From: Heliopora coerulea
Taxonomy: Eukaryota; Cnidaria; Anthozoa; Scleralcyonacea; Helioporidae
Direction of reading: 5' to 3'
DNA length: 64,000 bases
Assembly (NCBI GenBank): GCA_030142905.1
Contig: JASJOG010000020.1
Location: forward strand, 2,394,501-2,458,500
Shown: one piece after another, positions 34,821-46,288 of the stretch
Layout of the letters: the number at the start of each line of letters is the position of its first letter
How positions within the stretch are numbered: position 1 is the first letter of the stretch
Translations under genes and position numbers: made by a program
Notes under the pieces: generated by a model
The model's database searches: none
Told to the model about the DNA's origin: nothing
Seen by the model: only the letters and a program-made list of their open reading frames with translations

Positions 34821-35012
34821 GACTTGGATATGTCCACTAGATATCGACAGTGCTCAACACAAGGCGTGGAGCTACGTATTATACGTTTAATGGAAATTTA
34901 ATAAAAATATATAAAAATATATATAAAAATATATAAATATATAAAAATATATTAAATAAAAATATAAAAACATATGTTTTTATTAAATCTCCATTAAACG
35001 TATAATATATAC

Positions 35013-35047
<35 letters not shown>

Positions 35048-35056
35048 CTATATATA
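34600..35056. repeat. AT-rich block with two inverted repeats and (CA)n/(TA)n runs
   Basis: Contains an inverted repeat around 34607-34720 (CAATATTGTTTCGTATCAT and inverse), a (CA)n run about 34749-34803, (TA)n runs about 34804-34820 and 35015-35055, and a second inverted repeat 34877-35010 (TATACGTTTAATGGA and TCCATTAAACGTATA) with AAATATATAAA units between. Confidence 0.8.
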
Positions 35057-36019
35057 TGTAAACATGTTTGAGAGTCACTTTCTTCTTCCAGTCCAATATT
35101 AATTACGGTACCTCAAAACACTTAGGCTCACCATGAAATCACAGAACATCTTGTTTCAAAACGTTTCTCGGAGATGGATCGTATCGTGCGAATTATTGAG
35201 ACCAAACTCTTGAACTTTTCCACCTAGAGTAAGGAAATTTTTGTATTTTAGTAGTGTTTGATGTTCCGATCTATCAGGGAATGAAAATACATTTACTTAG
35301 TGACTACAAAGTTTGCCAAAGTTGGTCGCAACCTCGTTCCTATAGTTCTCTCGTCCGAAGGATCAGTTCAGCAAGTGCAATGAGTAGAAGTTGATATTTA
35401 GGAATTTAATTCATCATGAAGAAAACTATATCATACTCAAAACGAATCCACAGCCTGTTTGTTAGAAAGCTAATTATATCATTCCCCTTAAAAGTTAATC
35501 GATTATAGATTCGTTTAAGTTGTTTGAACTTGAAAGAAGTCGATCACACCAGAATATTACTGAGAGATGTGTGAATTTTTACAGTTCCTAGATCGCCAAT
35601 TTTAGATACCTGACAGTGAGAATAAGACCAAGCTGAGCCGCATCACTCTTATCTTGAAGCTTTTTACTGACTGGGCGACGGAAGATCAGCTTATAACACG
35701 GAGCCAAGCCGATGCAAATCAAGTCATCCAACTGGCTTGACTGTCGGTCTGTTACAAAAGTTATGCGAAATTAAGGCAACCACAGATTCGTTTAGACGTA
35801 AGTTTCTTTTTTTCCGAGTAATCAATAAATGGTGTCAGTATTAACTCATTGTCACCCCAAACTTAAGGTCAACTTCATGTATATAAACCGTTCGATTTGC
35901 CAGAGAATTCAATGAGGTTATACTGCAAATCTTTCATTGCATTACATGAGTAACCCCAAAAACACATGTACCGCAACAAAAGTCACACATCACACCCATC
36001 TAACCAATGGGAATAGCAA

Positions 36020-36080
36020 AAAAACCCAAAAAACAAAAAAAAACAAAAAAAAAAAAAAAAAACAAAAAAAAAAAACAAAA
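36020..36080 (+). repeat. A-rich (A)nC low-complexity tract
   Basis: Runs of A broken by single C over about 60 bases. Confidence 0.85.
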
Positions 36081-36796
36081 CGCGGCTAGTAAAGGCTAAC
36101 GTTGTTTGTCACATTGTTAAGTCGAAGGTTTCCGTTACGAAAATTTCGTACGTCAGTTCTCATGTGAAAAACATATCCCAGTGGAACGTTTGCACATAAT
36201 ATTTTCATTTCAGGCTCGGCGGAACATGGGGGCTGGGGGGGGGAGGTAGGGCTGTAGCTACCCCACTTTTTCGACGAGCAACAAAATTATCTGCTCAATT
36301 CTTTGTGGTTACCTCAAGAAAAACTACATAGGGCACAAGCATGTGTTTTCCTTGAGTGTGGTTTCCATCGTAGCCTCATTAACATATAAGGTACAATCTG
36401 AACGGTGTCGGAAAGATTGAAAAAGTGAAGTCAAAAATTTTGTGAGAACCATCCCAGTTAACTACAAATTCGAAATTTTGAAAATTTATTCTCTGTGGAA
36501 AAAACACATAAGTAAACCACAAATCTGCATTTGCATATCTAGTTGATTAGGAACTAAATTTATCCCAACTCAATGAACTGTGATTGATTAGTTGGCCCAT
36601 AAAATCAGTTTAGTACCCTCACTATAAAATATGCTCCTCCGGGTCAGCATTTCCGGGATCTGAGAAAACATGTAATTTTCCTTTTTTCGCAACCAGGTGA
36701 ACTATTAGTCATATTTATAGGTAGTGCTACTCTGGTTTGGTGGCCAGCGAAAGTTACATACAAGTTGCTGGAAAACATTTCTTAATTGAAGACTAA

Positions 36797-37075
36797 AATA
36801 GAGTCACCAGGTATTTCCCCTAGATTTAGGGGTCACCGGATATCTCCCTGATAAATAAAAATTAAAACAGGGTCACTGGGTATCTCCCTTGAAACAAGGG
36901 TCACCAGATCTCTCTCCAAGATTACTGCTAGAACACGGTAATGACCGAGATAAGACCATAAACTAACACTATGAGACTAAAACAGGGTCACCAGATATCT
37001 CCCCAAGAAAGATATGGGGACACCGGGTATCTCCCTGAGAATTAATTCTAAACGGGGTCACCGGGTGTCTCCTCA
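36797..37075 (+). repeat. Dispersed minisatellite, GGGTCACCNGGTATCTCCC unit
   Basis: At least seven copies of a phrase close to GGGTCACCGGGTATCTCCC, spaced 30-110 bases apart, with AAAACAG or ATTAAA linkers. Units are degenerate and spacers variable. Confidence 0.75.
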
Positions 37076-37195
37076 GAAATATAAAGAAGGAAAGAAGAAC
37101 AGTAGAAAGCCAACCGAGAAAGAAAAGGAAAAAACAAGTAATGTTTTCGAACAGCTAGAAGAATCTTTTTGTCTGGAAGTATTGACTATGAGATT

Positions 37196-37245
37196 AGTCA
37201 ATACTGTGTTTTACCCTGTGTTTTGGGTAAACACAGGGTAAAACA
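37196..37245. repeat. Short hairpin
   Basis: GTGTTTTACCCTGTGTTT and AAACACAGGGTAAAACAC are perfect inverse copies with a 5-base loop. Confidence 0.8.
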
Positions 37246-37329
37246 CCTGGTATAGAGTACAGAGATGTGGAGGAAGTCTTGGCAATTCGAAAAAAAACAA
37301 CAACCTATAGTTATTTCATAAAACAACTA

Positions 37330-37615
37330 GAAAATAGCTTCTCAAACTCATAAATAATTCATACAGCAAAAACAAAAGAAATGCATAATTAATCAGCATT
37401 TGGAAATCGGAGGAAGATTACAGATGAATTTTGCCAACTTTTGACTAAAATACTGGTTCGCTTGAAAAGTAATTTCGACCACTCGTTAAGTGTTCTTCCT
37501 CCAATTTCACAATACCTCGAAACTCGTTAAAAAAGCTCGGCTTCCCCTCGTTTTTAAACTCGTTTCTCTGTATTTAGAAATCGGAGGAAGAACAGCAGCT
37601 CGTGTTTGAAATAGT
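37330..37615 (-). repeat. Dispersed repeat, inverse copy of 19660-19990
   Basis: Shares blocks in inverse orientation with intron 13 of the thrombospondin gene (AAACTCATAAATAATTCATA, CTAAAATACTGGTT, CTCTGTATTTAGAAATCGGA). The two open frames here on the minus strand are not supported as genes. Confidence 0.6.
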
Positions 37616-38088
37616 ACTTCCGAATCGCTGCGCCTTGACAGAAACGTGAATGATGCCATTCGAACCGGAAAAATACCTGGAAACACTTGACCACACCTCG
37701 TGTTTCCACTTGGCACTTTTCCGGTTGAAACGACGTCATTCAAGCATTTCCCTATTTGTTTAGTGGAAAACGACAGGAAGCTTGGCAGTGGAAACTTGAG
37801 TCACATCTAGGTGTGTTTTCGATGCCTCTCCTAGTTTCCCAGAACTTCCGCCAGTGCACAGTAGCGGAATTACAGCATGGAAATTAAAAATGTTTCCTGT
37901 TTCCTCTATGGAATAACCTGCAGAAATAGCAGACATGCCTGTCCCTTTTTATTGTTATTAAAGCATAAATTCTCCTCTTATGAAAACTCCAAACGCATAA
38001 AACAGGTGAAATAAAAAATTACGGGAACCACTTAGTATTTCTATGAAATACACAACAATGGTAACTCCGAGAAGCGAAATAATTTAAT

Positions 38089-38180
38089 TAGAGATTCTGC
38101 GTTTCGACAAGATTTTGGTCATCATTTAGATTCCTGATGATGACTAAAATCTAGTCGAAACGTAGAATCTCTAATAAAAC
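38089..38180. mobile_element. Inverted pair carrying a hammerhead-like motif
   Basis: Left arm GAGATTCTGCGTTTCGACAA and right arm ending GTCGAAACGTAGAATCTC are inverse copies about a centre near 38130. The right arm holds the better motif (38128-38170). A similar right arm occurs near 867-905. Confidence 0.6.
38128..38170 (+). ncRNA. Hammerhead-ribozyme-like motif, best core match
   Basis: Stem I AGATTC (38128-38133) pairs fully with GAATCT (38165-38170). The core box CTGATGA is exact (38134-38140). Stem II GACTA...TAGTC is followed by GAAA (38157-38160) and CGTA, placing a GTA cleavage triplet before stem I. One extra T sits between CTGATGA and stem II, as in all copies in this window. No biochemical support. 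Confidence 0.55.
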
Positions 38181-38871
38181 GAGTTTCGCTACTCGGAGTT
38201 ACAATTGTTGGTGTTTCAGGTGAGACCAAATTATGTTGGATTTGAACATGTGAAAAACTGCATTAATCCCTTCCCATGTGATCACATGAACTTACACGTG
38301 TGAAATCACGTGAAATTTTCGCAAGGGTCATAACTGGTCCACACAGCGTATGGAATGCTACCATAGTGGGACCTCTTGCATGCGTCTATCAAGTTAATGT
38401 ATGAGAAAAATGGCCTTCGGTCAATCGGTGCGAATACTTTCGAAACGTTATTTTATCAAAAAATCGGAACATTTTCACAAAAGGAACATCTGATTAACAT
38501 TTGAAATTTTATGGTTGAAATGTGAAACTCTGAGTAATGTGGAAAAGGTATTTCGCGTATGAAATTATAGATTCACATATGACAACTGTTTTCGCAAATT
38601 GAATTTTCTGTTCTCGGATGTGGAAGTGGAACATATTTCAACATGAAAAACCTAGCTCACTGATATGAACTGGCAAGTGAAATTTTTCCATACATTCTCC
38701 CGAACAACCAGATCTCATATTCGGTTAACAAGTCTTCGGTACAAAACTAAAACGCAAAAGTATTCATTTAAATCAATAGATACGATTGAGTTCAACAGAG
38801 GGAAGGAGTGTACAAATACAGTTCAGTGAAAAGAACCTTTCCTGGAAAAGTGACACTAAACTACCTCTAAG

Positions 38872-39055
38872 GGCACATTTACACGATACGACTGTCGTCT
38901 ACGATTGTTCATTTTAATGACTCAGTCTTAAAAGTCTTCAGGACCAATTGCAACATTCACGAGCGAATAGCAAGCACGAGTTGTGCTTTTATGACATAAT
39001 CGCATACGCCAAAGTGAGGAATCGTATACAACAATCGTATCGTGTGGATAGGCCT
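38872..39055. mobile_element. MITE-like element with ACACGATACGA ends
   Basis: Left GGGCACATTTACACGATACGA and right inverse GGCCTATCCACACGATACGA form imperfect terminal repeats about 184 bp apart. A related end sequence appears near 51715-51740. Confidence 0.45.
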
Positions 39056-42000
39056 TAACAGACCACGGCTACGATTCAAACTTGCGATCTTCGGCTCATG
39101 ACCGGATCCCGACGACGATGGACCGAGAAAGTTACAAGCCCAGCCGGAACAACGGCGGTAAGATGGCCTAAGACGCGAGCAAGCCATGTAGAGCAAACGA
39201 GCAATTGCCTCTCACTGATGGAAAAAAATTCTTTTTGAAATTTCTTTGAAAAGAAATTTTCAGAAATCCTTGTTGTTCTCCTGCGATAGAAACCACCATT
39301 TACATCGTTTTAGGGTCTCCCTCCACGTTTTGATTCATGGTTAAACGGGATTTTGTACTTGGAGAACCTTTTCGTGTGAGAACATGGAGATGAGCCGTGA
39401 CCAGTTTAAGAAATTTGTCTATTTATACTTTGTATAACTGGATATTCACCATTTTATAGCCATTTCACGCTTCGATGGATTCAGACACGTTATTTCGCCC
39501 TCTCCATTTACGTGAACATGTGCATCAAAACGAAGTCCATAAGTGCTGCAGTAACCACAGTGCACTCAAACAACAAATGCTACACCTGACCTTACATATT
39601 TCAATTCTGTTTCGTTCCAACAGGAATAGAAAAATACAGCATTGAAACGCAGGTCGGATAACACCAATTTTTACTTCGCCACGATAGCACAAACGGTCAC
39701 TGCTTATTGTAACAGTAAACTGAAGCTATTCGTTGATGTATTACAATCTTAACGTCGAACATCTTTAATTCAAATTATTACAAACATTTAAGCGACCATG
39801 CTTTTCAAGTTTAACGTCTCTGTGTTATAAAAAAACTTTTTCCCCTAGCAAACCTGAATTTTCTCTCGAGGAGGTAATTCCAACGGTTTAAGAAGTGTTG
39901 ATTTAGAGGCCAACAGATAGCAATGTTCCATGCGTCGTTCACATCGGGTCGGGCAGACGTTAACAGCCATGCGTGGAGTTTTGATTGAGGTCAATAAACG
40001 AGTCTATCTCGGTAATATATTTTTAACGTCCTGACGACAACGACTTGAATACCACGTCACGAGAAATCAAATTTATCACGACTGCATGCAGGCCAGAGTG
40101 ACTTCAACACGGCAATCAAGACCAACTGTTTTCAATTCGGGTAAACAAACTTTGCCAAAAACATTGCATCAGGCTGGCACGAGAAACTGTGATCGATCAG
40201 AATATTGAAGCACCCCGAGAAATGCCTTGGTTTGTCCTAGAAATCGGAGAACTGTACATTTCCAGGACAAATATTGTAAATAGCCGGCTGCCTTCTGCCT
40301 GCATCTTCGTCTTTTTCATGTGAGCAGTGGCGTAGCTACACCCGGACCTCACCGGGCCTGTGCCCGGGTGAAACTTGCTTGTGCTCAGGTGAAATATGGC
40401 TGACAAATCTATCTCATGTTTAGCAAAGTATAGAGTATAGTCACCACAAAGATTAAATATAATTGTTCTGTTTACATAAAGTCCAAATATTAGTTTAATT
40501 TCCACATAAATGTTAATTATTTCGTAACTGAACTGTACTCATGTTGTGCCCACAATAACATTTGCTTTCTGGCTACCCCACTGCATGTAAGAATTTAATT
40601 CTCGCCATAAGTATAGTAAAGCAATAAGTTGAGAAAAAGGAGGAAAATTGCAGAGTCTAAATCAAGGGCCTGTACGCTTTGGACGCGTAAACGCGACGCC
40701 GTAACCGTATGCTATGACGTTTAAAAATTAGCTCCATATTATTTTGATATCTTTCATACCGAACGTGTTATGCCAAACTAAAGGGGGGACGCGTTCAGTG
40801 TGAACGATATCATTAAAGTAATGTCGTGTTAATTTTCACCACTTACGGTGCATGGTTAAGGCGTTGCGACACGCGTCCAAGCTTCGGCGTAAAACCCTTA
40901 TCAGAATCCACATGCCAGCTAGGTGATCACTTGAGGTCTACATGTGTACCTCCATGTGATTAAATTTGATCACGAGAAGACCGGTTGATGTCAGATGTGA
41001 AGTCATAAGATTTAACTTGTGACGAACTTTCACACATGTTACCGCTTATTTTACCACAGTAGAACACGTGCGTTCAGGTGATCACTCCCGAGACGTTCGC
41101 TTGATAGGCAAAAGGTTAATGTTCCACTCGTGATAAACAGGTTCGTGCAGAACTTATGATTCCCGAGAAGCTATTTTTTCCTATTCCACATGATAAAATT
41201 GTTTTCACCGATCCAATTTCGGATGTGGATGTTTCCCATGAGAAGCCACATTAGGTCTCTTGTTCGAATCGAATCACATTTTTCTTACAGGTTCAAGCAC
41301 ACGCGTAAAGGCGATGGTGAATATTTACTAGCAGGGAGCAGTCTTATAGCGCATTCGGTAACAAAATCTAGTCAACAATGCTGTCTACTACTGACAATAA
41401 CGCTGTTACAGCACTATCAAGGTATGCTGTAATGGAGACTTTATCCAAACACAAAAGGAACGTTAACGACGATGTCCTTCAAATTTTTCTTATGGAAGAA
41501 AGAAGATTAAAAATTTTTACTCCCATGCCAGGGTAATTTCAATGCCGTCCTAATCCCGCACATTCCATCACTTGGGGCAATTTCACGGGTTTTCAGCACG
41601 ATGTTAACTCAAGGAGCGGATAGAGCTGTTTGCTGACTTCGACAGCATTGAAAAAAAGCTTTTCAGAGGTCTTAAAACAACATCAAGTATCCAGTACGAT
41701 GCGTCTGATCCGTGGTTTCTGATCAGTTCTAAAATTTTGGTGGTTTATTCATCGCTGGCGTCGTCCCAGCTTGCTTAAGTAACCTAATAACTTGTCAGCA
41801 ACGTCGAATAACCATGCTAAGAAAATGCATTCACACAACAACCATGGTTCTTGTGTCAATGAATTCTCTTCCTGCCCTAATCCCAATGATCGTCAACGTT
41901 CATTGTTGCTTTATCAAGGCTGAATAGCCTTATTGGAGGAGTGATTAAAACATTTATTAATAGTTCATGATCCCATCCAGCTCGGCCGTACATCTTGTAT

Positions 42001-44441
42001 CAGTTGCTTAAAAATGCTGTTCGTAATTTCATGTTTCTCATCCATGATGACTATTTATACTATTTTTCGTCCAAATACGCCGTGAGATTCAGAACTTGCG
42101 AGTTTTTTATAAAAGTTGAATAACCGTAAAATTCTTCCTGTGACCAAGTCACGTCATGAACTTAAACGGAATATTATTCACACAGGAAAATTCACAGAGC
42201 TTCACGACTTCAGAGGACAACTGTCGAAGTGGTTTATATCTAGGTTTTCTGCACCAAAAATCCTTGGGAAAACTGAGCCCAAGCTCGTGTTTACGGTTTG
42301 AAGCTAGTACTTGAGAGGATTGTACAATCAAAGAATAACGTAGTATCCGAGAAAATCTCGTGGTGAACTTTAGATTATCCAAAGTTCATCATGAGATTGA
42401 ATATCATGAAGAAATTCTCCGCTAGTGAGGCGTTCTTTCATAACAGGTTAAAGGCAATTAGATAAAACAAACAAAAAACGCACAAATCCGGAATAATCTA
42501 AGCTAGGTGTTTATCCTTATGAATTGAATAACTCTAGGTAAACGTCAGCCTGTTTACTTCGGCCTCCGTACGGAGTGAACTGGTCCGCTTTTATCTGGTC
42601 CAGAACTAAGCCCGCACGAACGCAGTTTCCAACTAAAGCCTGGCTAGAAATTTAACGAGGAGATCGATGTGACAGACACGTCGCCTCCTATGAGAAGATT
42701 CTCTGAAACGTTTCGAGATTGTTCGGCTAGAATTTCCAGCGTTTGAGGAAGTCAAGGTTTTGTTTTCTCAACCAAAACATAAGACTCTTAAGTCGGTGTA
42801 ATTGCATATCTTTATTGTGATAACGCTCGTCTCAACTCGGAGTGAATGCTTCCTGTGCCACACCCCTGGCTCCGCGCCTGATTTTGTGTAGTGGCGTCGG
42901 AGTTAGGGGAGAAAACCAGGCTCCTAAATGTTAATACATGTACGTGCACAATGCGTGGGTGATTTTTAATCTCCGGTGTTCCTCAATAATTGGACAGGAT
43001 GTACCACACATAACTCGAGTTGAAGTAAAATTGAGGTGACTATGGAGTGTCTGGACTGTTAAGAATGAGTTCAAAGCAACCTTCCTTTCGCCATTGCCCC
43101 CTTTCTGCACTGCATCTAGCAGAAATAGATCAAAATGGGTTCAACAGAGAAATCCGAGATCGTCTTAGGAACTTTCGTAAAATTTTGCCTAATTAAGAAA
43201 TCACAATCCGAATTTATATCATTGGTTTTCAAAGCTGCGTTCAAAATAAAATACGAAATTCAACCCAAACTCGAGATTCATTCAACTTTCGGTTTCGTTT
43301 CCTTGTGATACGAAAGGAGATTTAGGAAATTACAATTTCTACCGCACGAGAAACTCGAACCGATTAATGACTGAAAGATGGTTCATATGAAACGTGATTG
43401 ACACATTTTTCCCAAGAATTTCTGCGTGTGTACGCAATTTTGTTCCTGTTCTTGAACAAGTCATTTGATGAGCTCGTGTCTTTCAAGCCGTTCGTTAGAT
43501 AGACGATTAGAAAGGAAACAGTAACAAAACATCGGCTAAAGGTCACGTTTTAGAATTACAGCACATCGTGCAGAATACATTGGTACATTTCATAAACTTA
43601 GCACGAGGCGTTAGGTAAAACGCCTGTTCGACTCCCTTCCTGCAACAGCAAATCGATAGTGAGATAGTTGTTGTAAATTCTGTCTGGCACAAAGCCAGTT
43701 GAAGAGTTATTTTCAGCCAGAGTTGATCGCAATAAATGATGCGAAACAGAAGAAACTTGAGTAGTCAACCGTTCCGAAGAAACTTTAACGAACAAAAACG
43801 CTGCTGGAACCTAACCGATATTTTTACTACCCTTGAGTATCACACAAGAAAACCTGTGCTGGACGTGTTAAGCAGTAAACCCAAGACATGCTAGAGGGAG
43901 ACCGCAACAGTTGTATTCTCGGATCTCGAAAACAGCCAATCCGGAAGGGACACAAATCCTCGGAGCAAGTTCGACTCTTACCCTAGGACAAAGAGGCCAT
44001 TCGAAGCTATTCTAAGTTTGGTTTTCAACAAAACCCTTAGAAAACTTTAAATATGGTAACTGTCACTTTTCTCACTCCGTTTCCGTCTGATGAAGCTCAA
44101 TTCATGGAACAATATCAAAGTAAACACATTTGTGTTACAAGTCAAACTAATCCAATGAGAAATCGCACTGTTTGTTCATCTTCAGTCTGTTTTGAGAAGT
44201 TTTCCATACGAAGAATTAATTATTCAGAGTGCTTTGAAACGCGAATACACGTCTCGTGTTTCAGTGCGTAATGCGACCAGGTTTCGAAAAGTCGGCTTCC
44301 ATTTCCAACCAATCGCATGGTCCCTTTCCGCTTAACATCCAATGCCACATATTGTTCTGATAACTTCCATCTGATGACTGGCCCTCTTTAATTATCACCT
44401 GTTAACAGAGCCCTCCAAAGCTGCCTGACAAAACCTTACCA

Positions 44442-44447
44442 TATATA
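44442..44447 (+). promoter_or_regulatory. Possible TATA box of COUP-TF gene
   Basis: TATATA in the context CCATATATAGAGG, 400 bases before the start codon. It would place a transcription start near 44472. Inference from motif and position. Confidence 0.35.
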
Positions 44448-44660
44448 GAGGTCTTCGTCATGGCAACCACTTATCACAGCAGATCATGTCAAAGTTCAGA
44501 ATAATGGAGACACTCGGTCACGCCACACAATTGCTTCCTTGAAGATTCTAATCATTCTGTCCAGTTCGTTGCTTCTGCAGACGGCGGGAATAGACGAATT
44601 CCCTCACAAAATCCCGTCTCCCATAGCTTTGGAGGTACTTCGAACTTGTTCCACTAAAAG

Positions 44661-44842
44661 GTAAGCTTATCCTTGAGCGACTTTACTCACGGTTGGAAAT
44701 ATTTATTGATATTAATAACAAATGAGTCGGGTATGTATTTATTTCGTCACGCAAACAGACCTATTGTGTCTAACGCTAGTCCTTAACCTTTCGGCCTTCT
44801 GCTGGTTCTTTGCTAGTAGCAGTTACAGTTGGAGCTTGGGTC
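44661..44842 (+). other. NR2F: Probable 5' untranslated-region intron and leader of COUP-TF gene
   Basis: A strong donor, TAAAAG|GTAAGC, sits at 44660/44661. A pyrimidine-rich stretch then leads to AG sites at 44815-44816 (GCTAG) and at 44827 (TTACAG). Either would splice a non-coding first exon to the exon that holds the ATG at 44843. Confidence 0.5.
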
Positions 44843-45125
44843 ATGGCTGTCGTCGCGTGGCGGGAAGGTTCATCACAGACGAACCAAGAGGCGTCCGAGA
44901 AGAACAGCCAGATCGAATGTGCGGTGTGTGGCGACAAAAGCTCCGGGAAACACTACGGTGTGTTCACATGCGAGGGTTGTAAGAGCTTCTTCAAGAGGAG
45001 TGTTCGCCGAAACTTGACTTATACGTGTCGAGCAACGAGAAACTGCCCGATTGACCAGCATCATAGGAATCAATGCCAGTACTGCCGGTTGAAGAAGTGC
45101 CTAAAAGTAGGAATGAGGCGTGAAG
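44843..45125 (+). CDS. NR2F: COUP-TF exon with DNA-binding domain
   Basis: Residues 1-94; holds the whole two-zinc-finger domain in one exon. Donor GAAG|GTAAAC, phase 1, just after GMRRE, at the end of the DNA-binding domain. Confidence 0.93.
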
Positions 45126-46288
45126 GTAAACTAGCAATCGGGTCAACCCTTTTGATCGGGTGGTGTTTCCCTCACACTGTAAATATCCATGCACTGGTCC
45201 AGCGTTGACCGCTAATTGAACCCTATTTTCTTTTCTGAACAGCGGTTCAAAGAGGTCGCCTTCCTCCCTCTCAGGTGCCCGCCTTAACTTCCGCTCAGAA
45301 TGCGAATGGCGAAGCAAACGGCCCTTCGTTTCTCTCCGGGTTTATCACCTTGCTATTGAGGGCCGAGCCGTACACGACAAGCCGCTTCCAGCAGCCTGGA
45401 ATTAACATGCCGTATGGAGTGGTTGGCATCGAGAACATCTGTGAGATTGCAGCGCGTCTGCTCTTCTCCGCTGTCGAATGGGCTCGAAATATTCCATTTT
45501 TCCCCGATCTTGCCGTGACTGACCAAGTAGCTCTGCTGAGGCTAACGTGGAGTGAGTTATTCGTATTGAACGCAGCCCAATGTCCGATGCCGTTGAACGT
45601 CGCTCCCCTGCTTGCAACGGCCGGTATCCACACAAATCACATGGGCTCGGATCGCATGGTCACTTTCATGGATAACATTCGGGTTTTCCAGGATCAGATT
45701 GAGAAGCTCAGGAATATTCATGTTGATGCGGCGGAGTACTCGTGCCTGAAGGCCATTGTGCTTTTCACGTCCGGTAAGGACCGCAAATTCATTAACATTT
45801 CTTGACATTCATTGCCTCATACCTTGATCATAAAAAACGTTCAATTAGCCATCTAGCCTCGTGATCTTCTTGTAGCGAGTTTGCCCAATAAAGAAGGGTG
45901 ACTGGGCGATTAAGCGAGCAGGCGAGGGAACACGTTGCTCGTGAATCTTTGCAAACTTCTCCTGGGTAGAAAAGCCATGAAAGATGCAAATGTAGTGAAA
46001 CCCTGCCTTTGTTTTTCAGATGCGTCTGGCCTGACTGACCCGCAGTACATAGACAGTCTGCAAGAAAAAACACAGTGTGCTCTGGAGGAGTATTCAAAGG
46101 CGCAATATCCTAACCAGCCAACACGCTTTGGTAAGCTCCTTCTTCGTCTACCGTCATTACGAACGATTAACTCCTCAATGATAGAGCAGCTATTCTTTGT
46201 GCGTCTAGTTGGCAAGACACCAATTGAAACACTTCTTAGGGACATGCTTCTTACTGGTACCCCTACGAGTTGGCCTTATTGCTCTTAG
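44843..46288 (+). CDS. NR2F: COUP-TF nuclear receptor (NR2F), 3 coding exons, complete
   Basis: Orphan nuclear receptor, a DNA-binding transcription factor usually acting as dimer or RXR partner. Exons 44843-45125, 45243-45773 and 46020-46288 join at phase 1 and give 1,083 nt, 360 residues. The ATG was chosen because MAVVAWRE matches the conserved N terminus of vertebrate COUP-TFs (MAMVVS-WR). Zinc-finger domain residues 26-91: C26-x-x-C29, P-box CEGCKS (43-48), the D-box and [18 protein letters not shown]. Ligand-binding domain from about 130: [54 protein letters not shown]-2 core LLRDML (343-348). A short N-terminal A/B region replaces the long Gln/Pro-rich one of vertebrates. Introns are tiny (117 and 246 bases). 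Near-certain family call. Confidence 0.97.
45243..45773 (+). CDS. NR2F: COUP-TF exon: hinge and most of ligand-binding domain
   Basis: Residues 95-271. Acceptor CTGAACAG|CG, donor TCCG|GTAAGG. Hinge [11 protein letters not shown] is followed by helices 1-8 of the ligand-binding domain. Confidence 0.95.
46020..46288 (+). CDS. NR2F: COUP-TF exon: C-terminal ligand-binding domain and AF-2
   Basis: Residues 272-360, stop TAG at 46286-46288. Acceptor GTTTTTCAG|AT. Contains QSLQ-type helix 9 ([14 protein letters not shown]), helix 10/11 with the dimer interface and the AF-2 helix; ends SWPYCS. Confidence 0.95.

Larger units (their letters stand above)
27250..44400. other. Intergenic region between thrombospondin and COUP-TF genes
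   Basis: About 17 kb without a recognised exon; the open frames are short and match nothing I know. It holds foldbacks, tRNA-like repeats, minisatellites, dinucleotide runs and a hammerhead-like inverted pair, listed separately. Cis-regulatory elements for COUP-TF may lie in the right half, but none can be named from sequence. Confidence 0.5.

Noticed and set aside
36797..37075. CRISPR array
   Set aside because: Eukaryotic context, degenerate units and irregular spacing.
45295..45635. Antisense frames across the COUP-TF exon
   Set aside because: Shadows of a conserved ligand-binding-domain exon on the plus strand.
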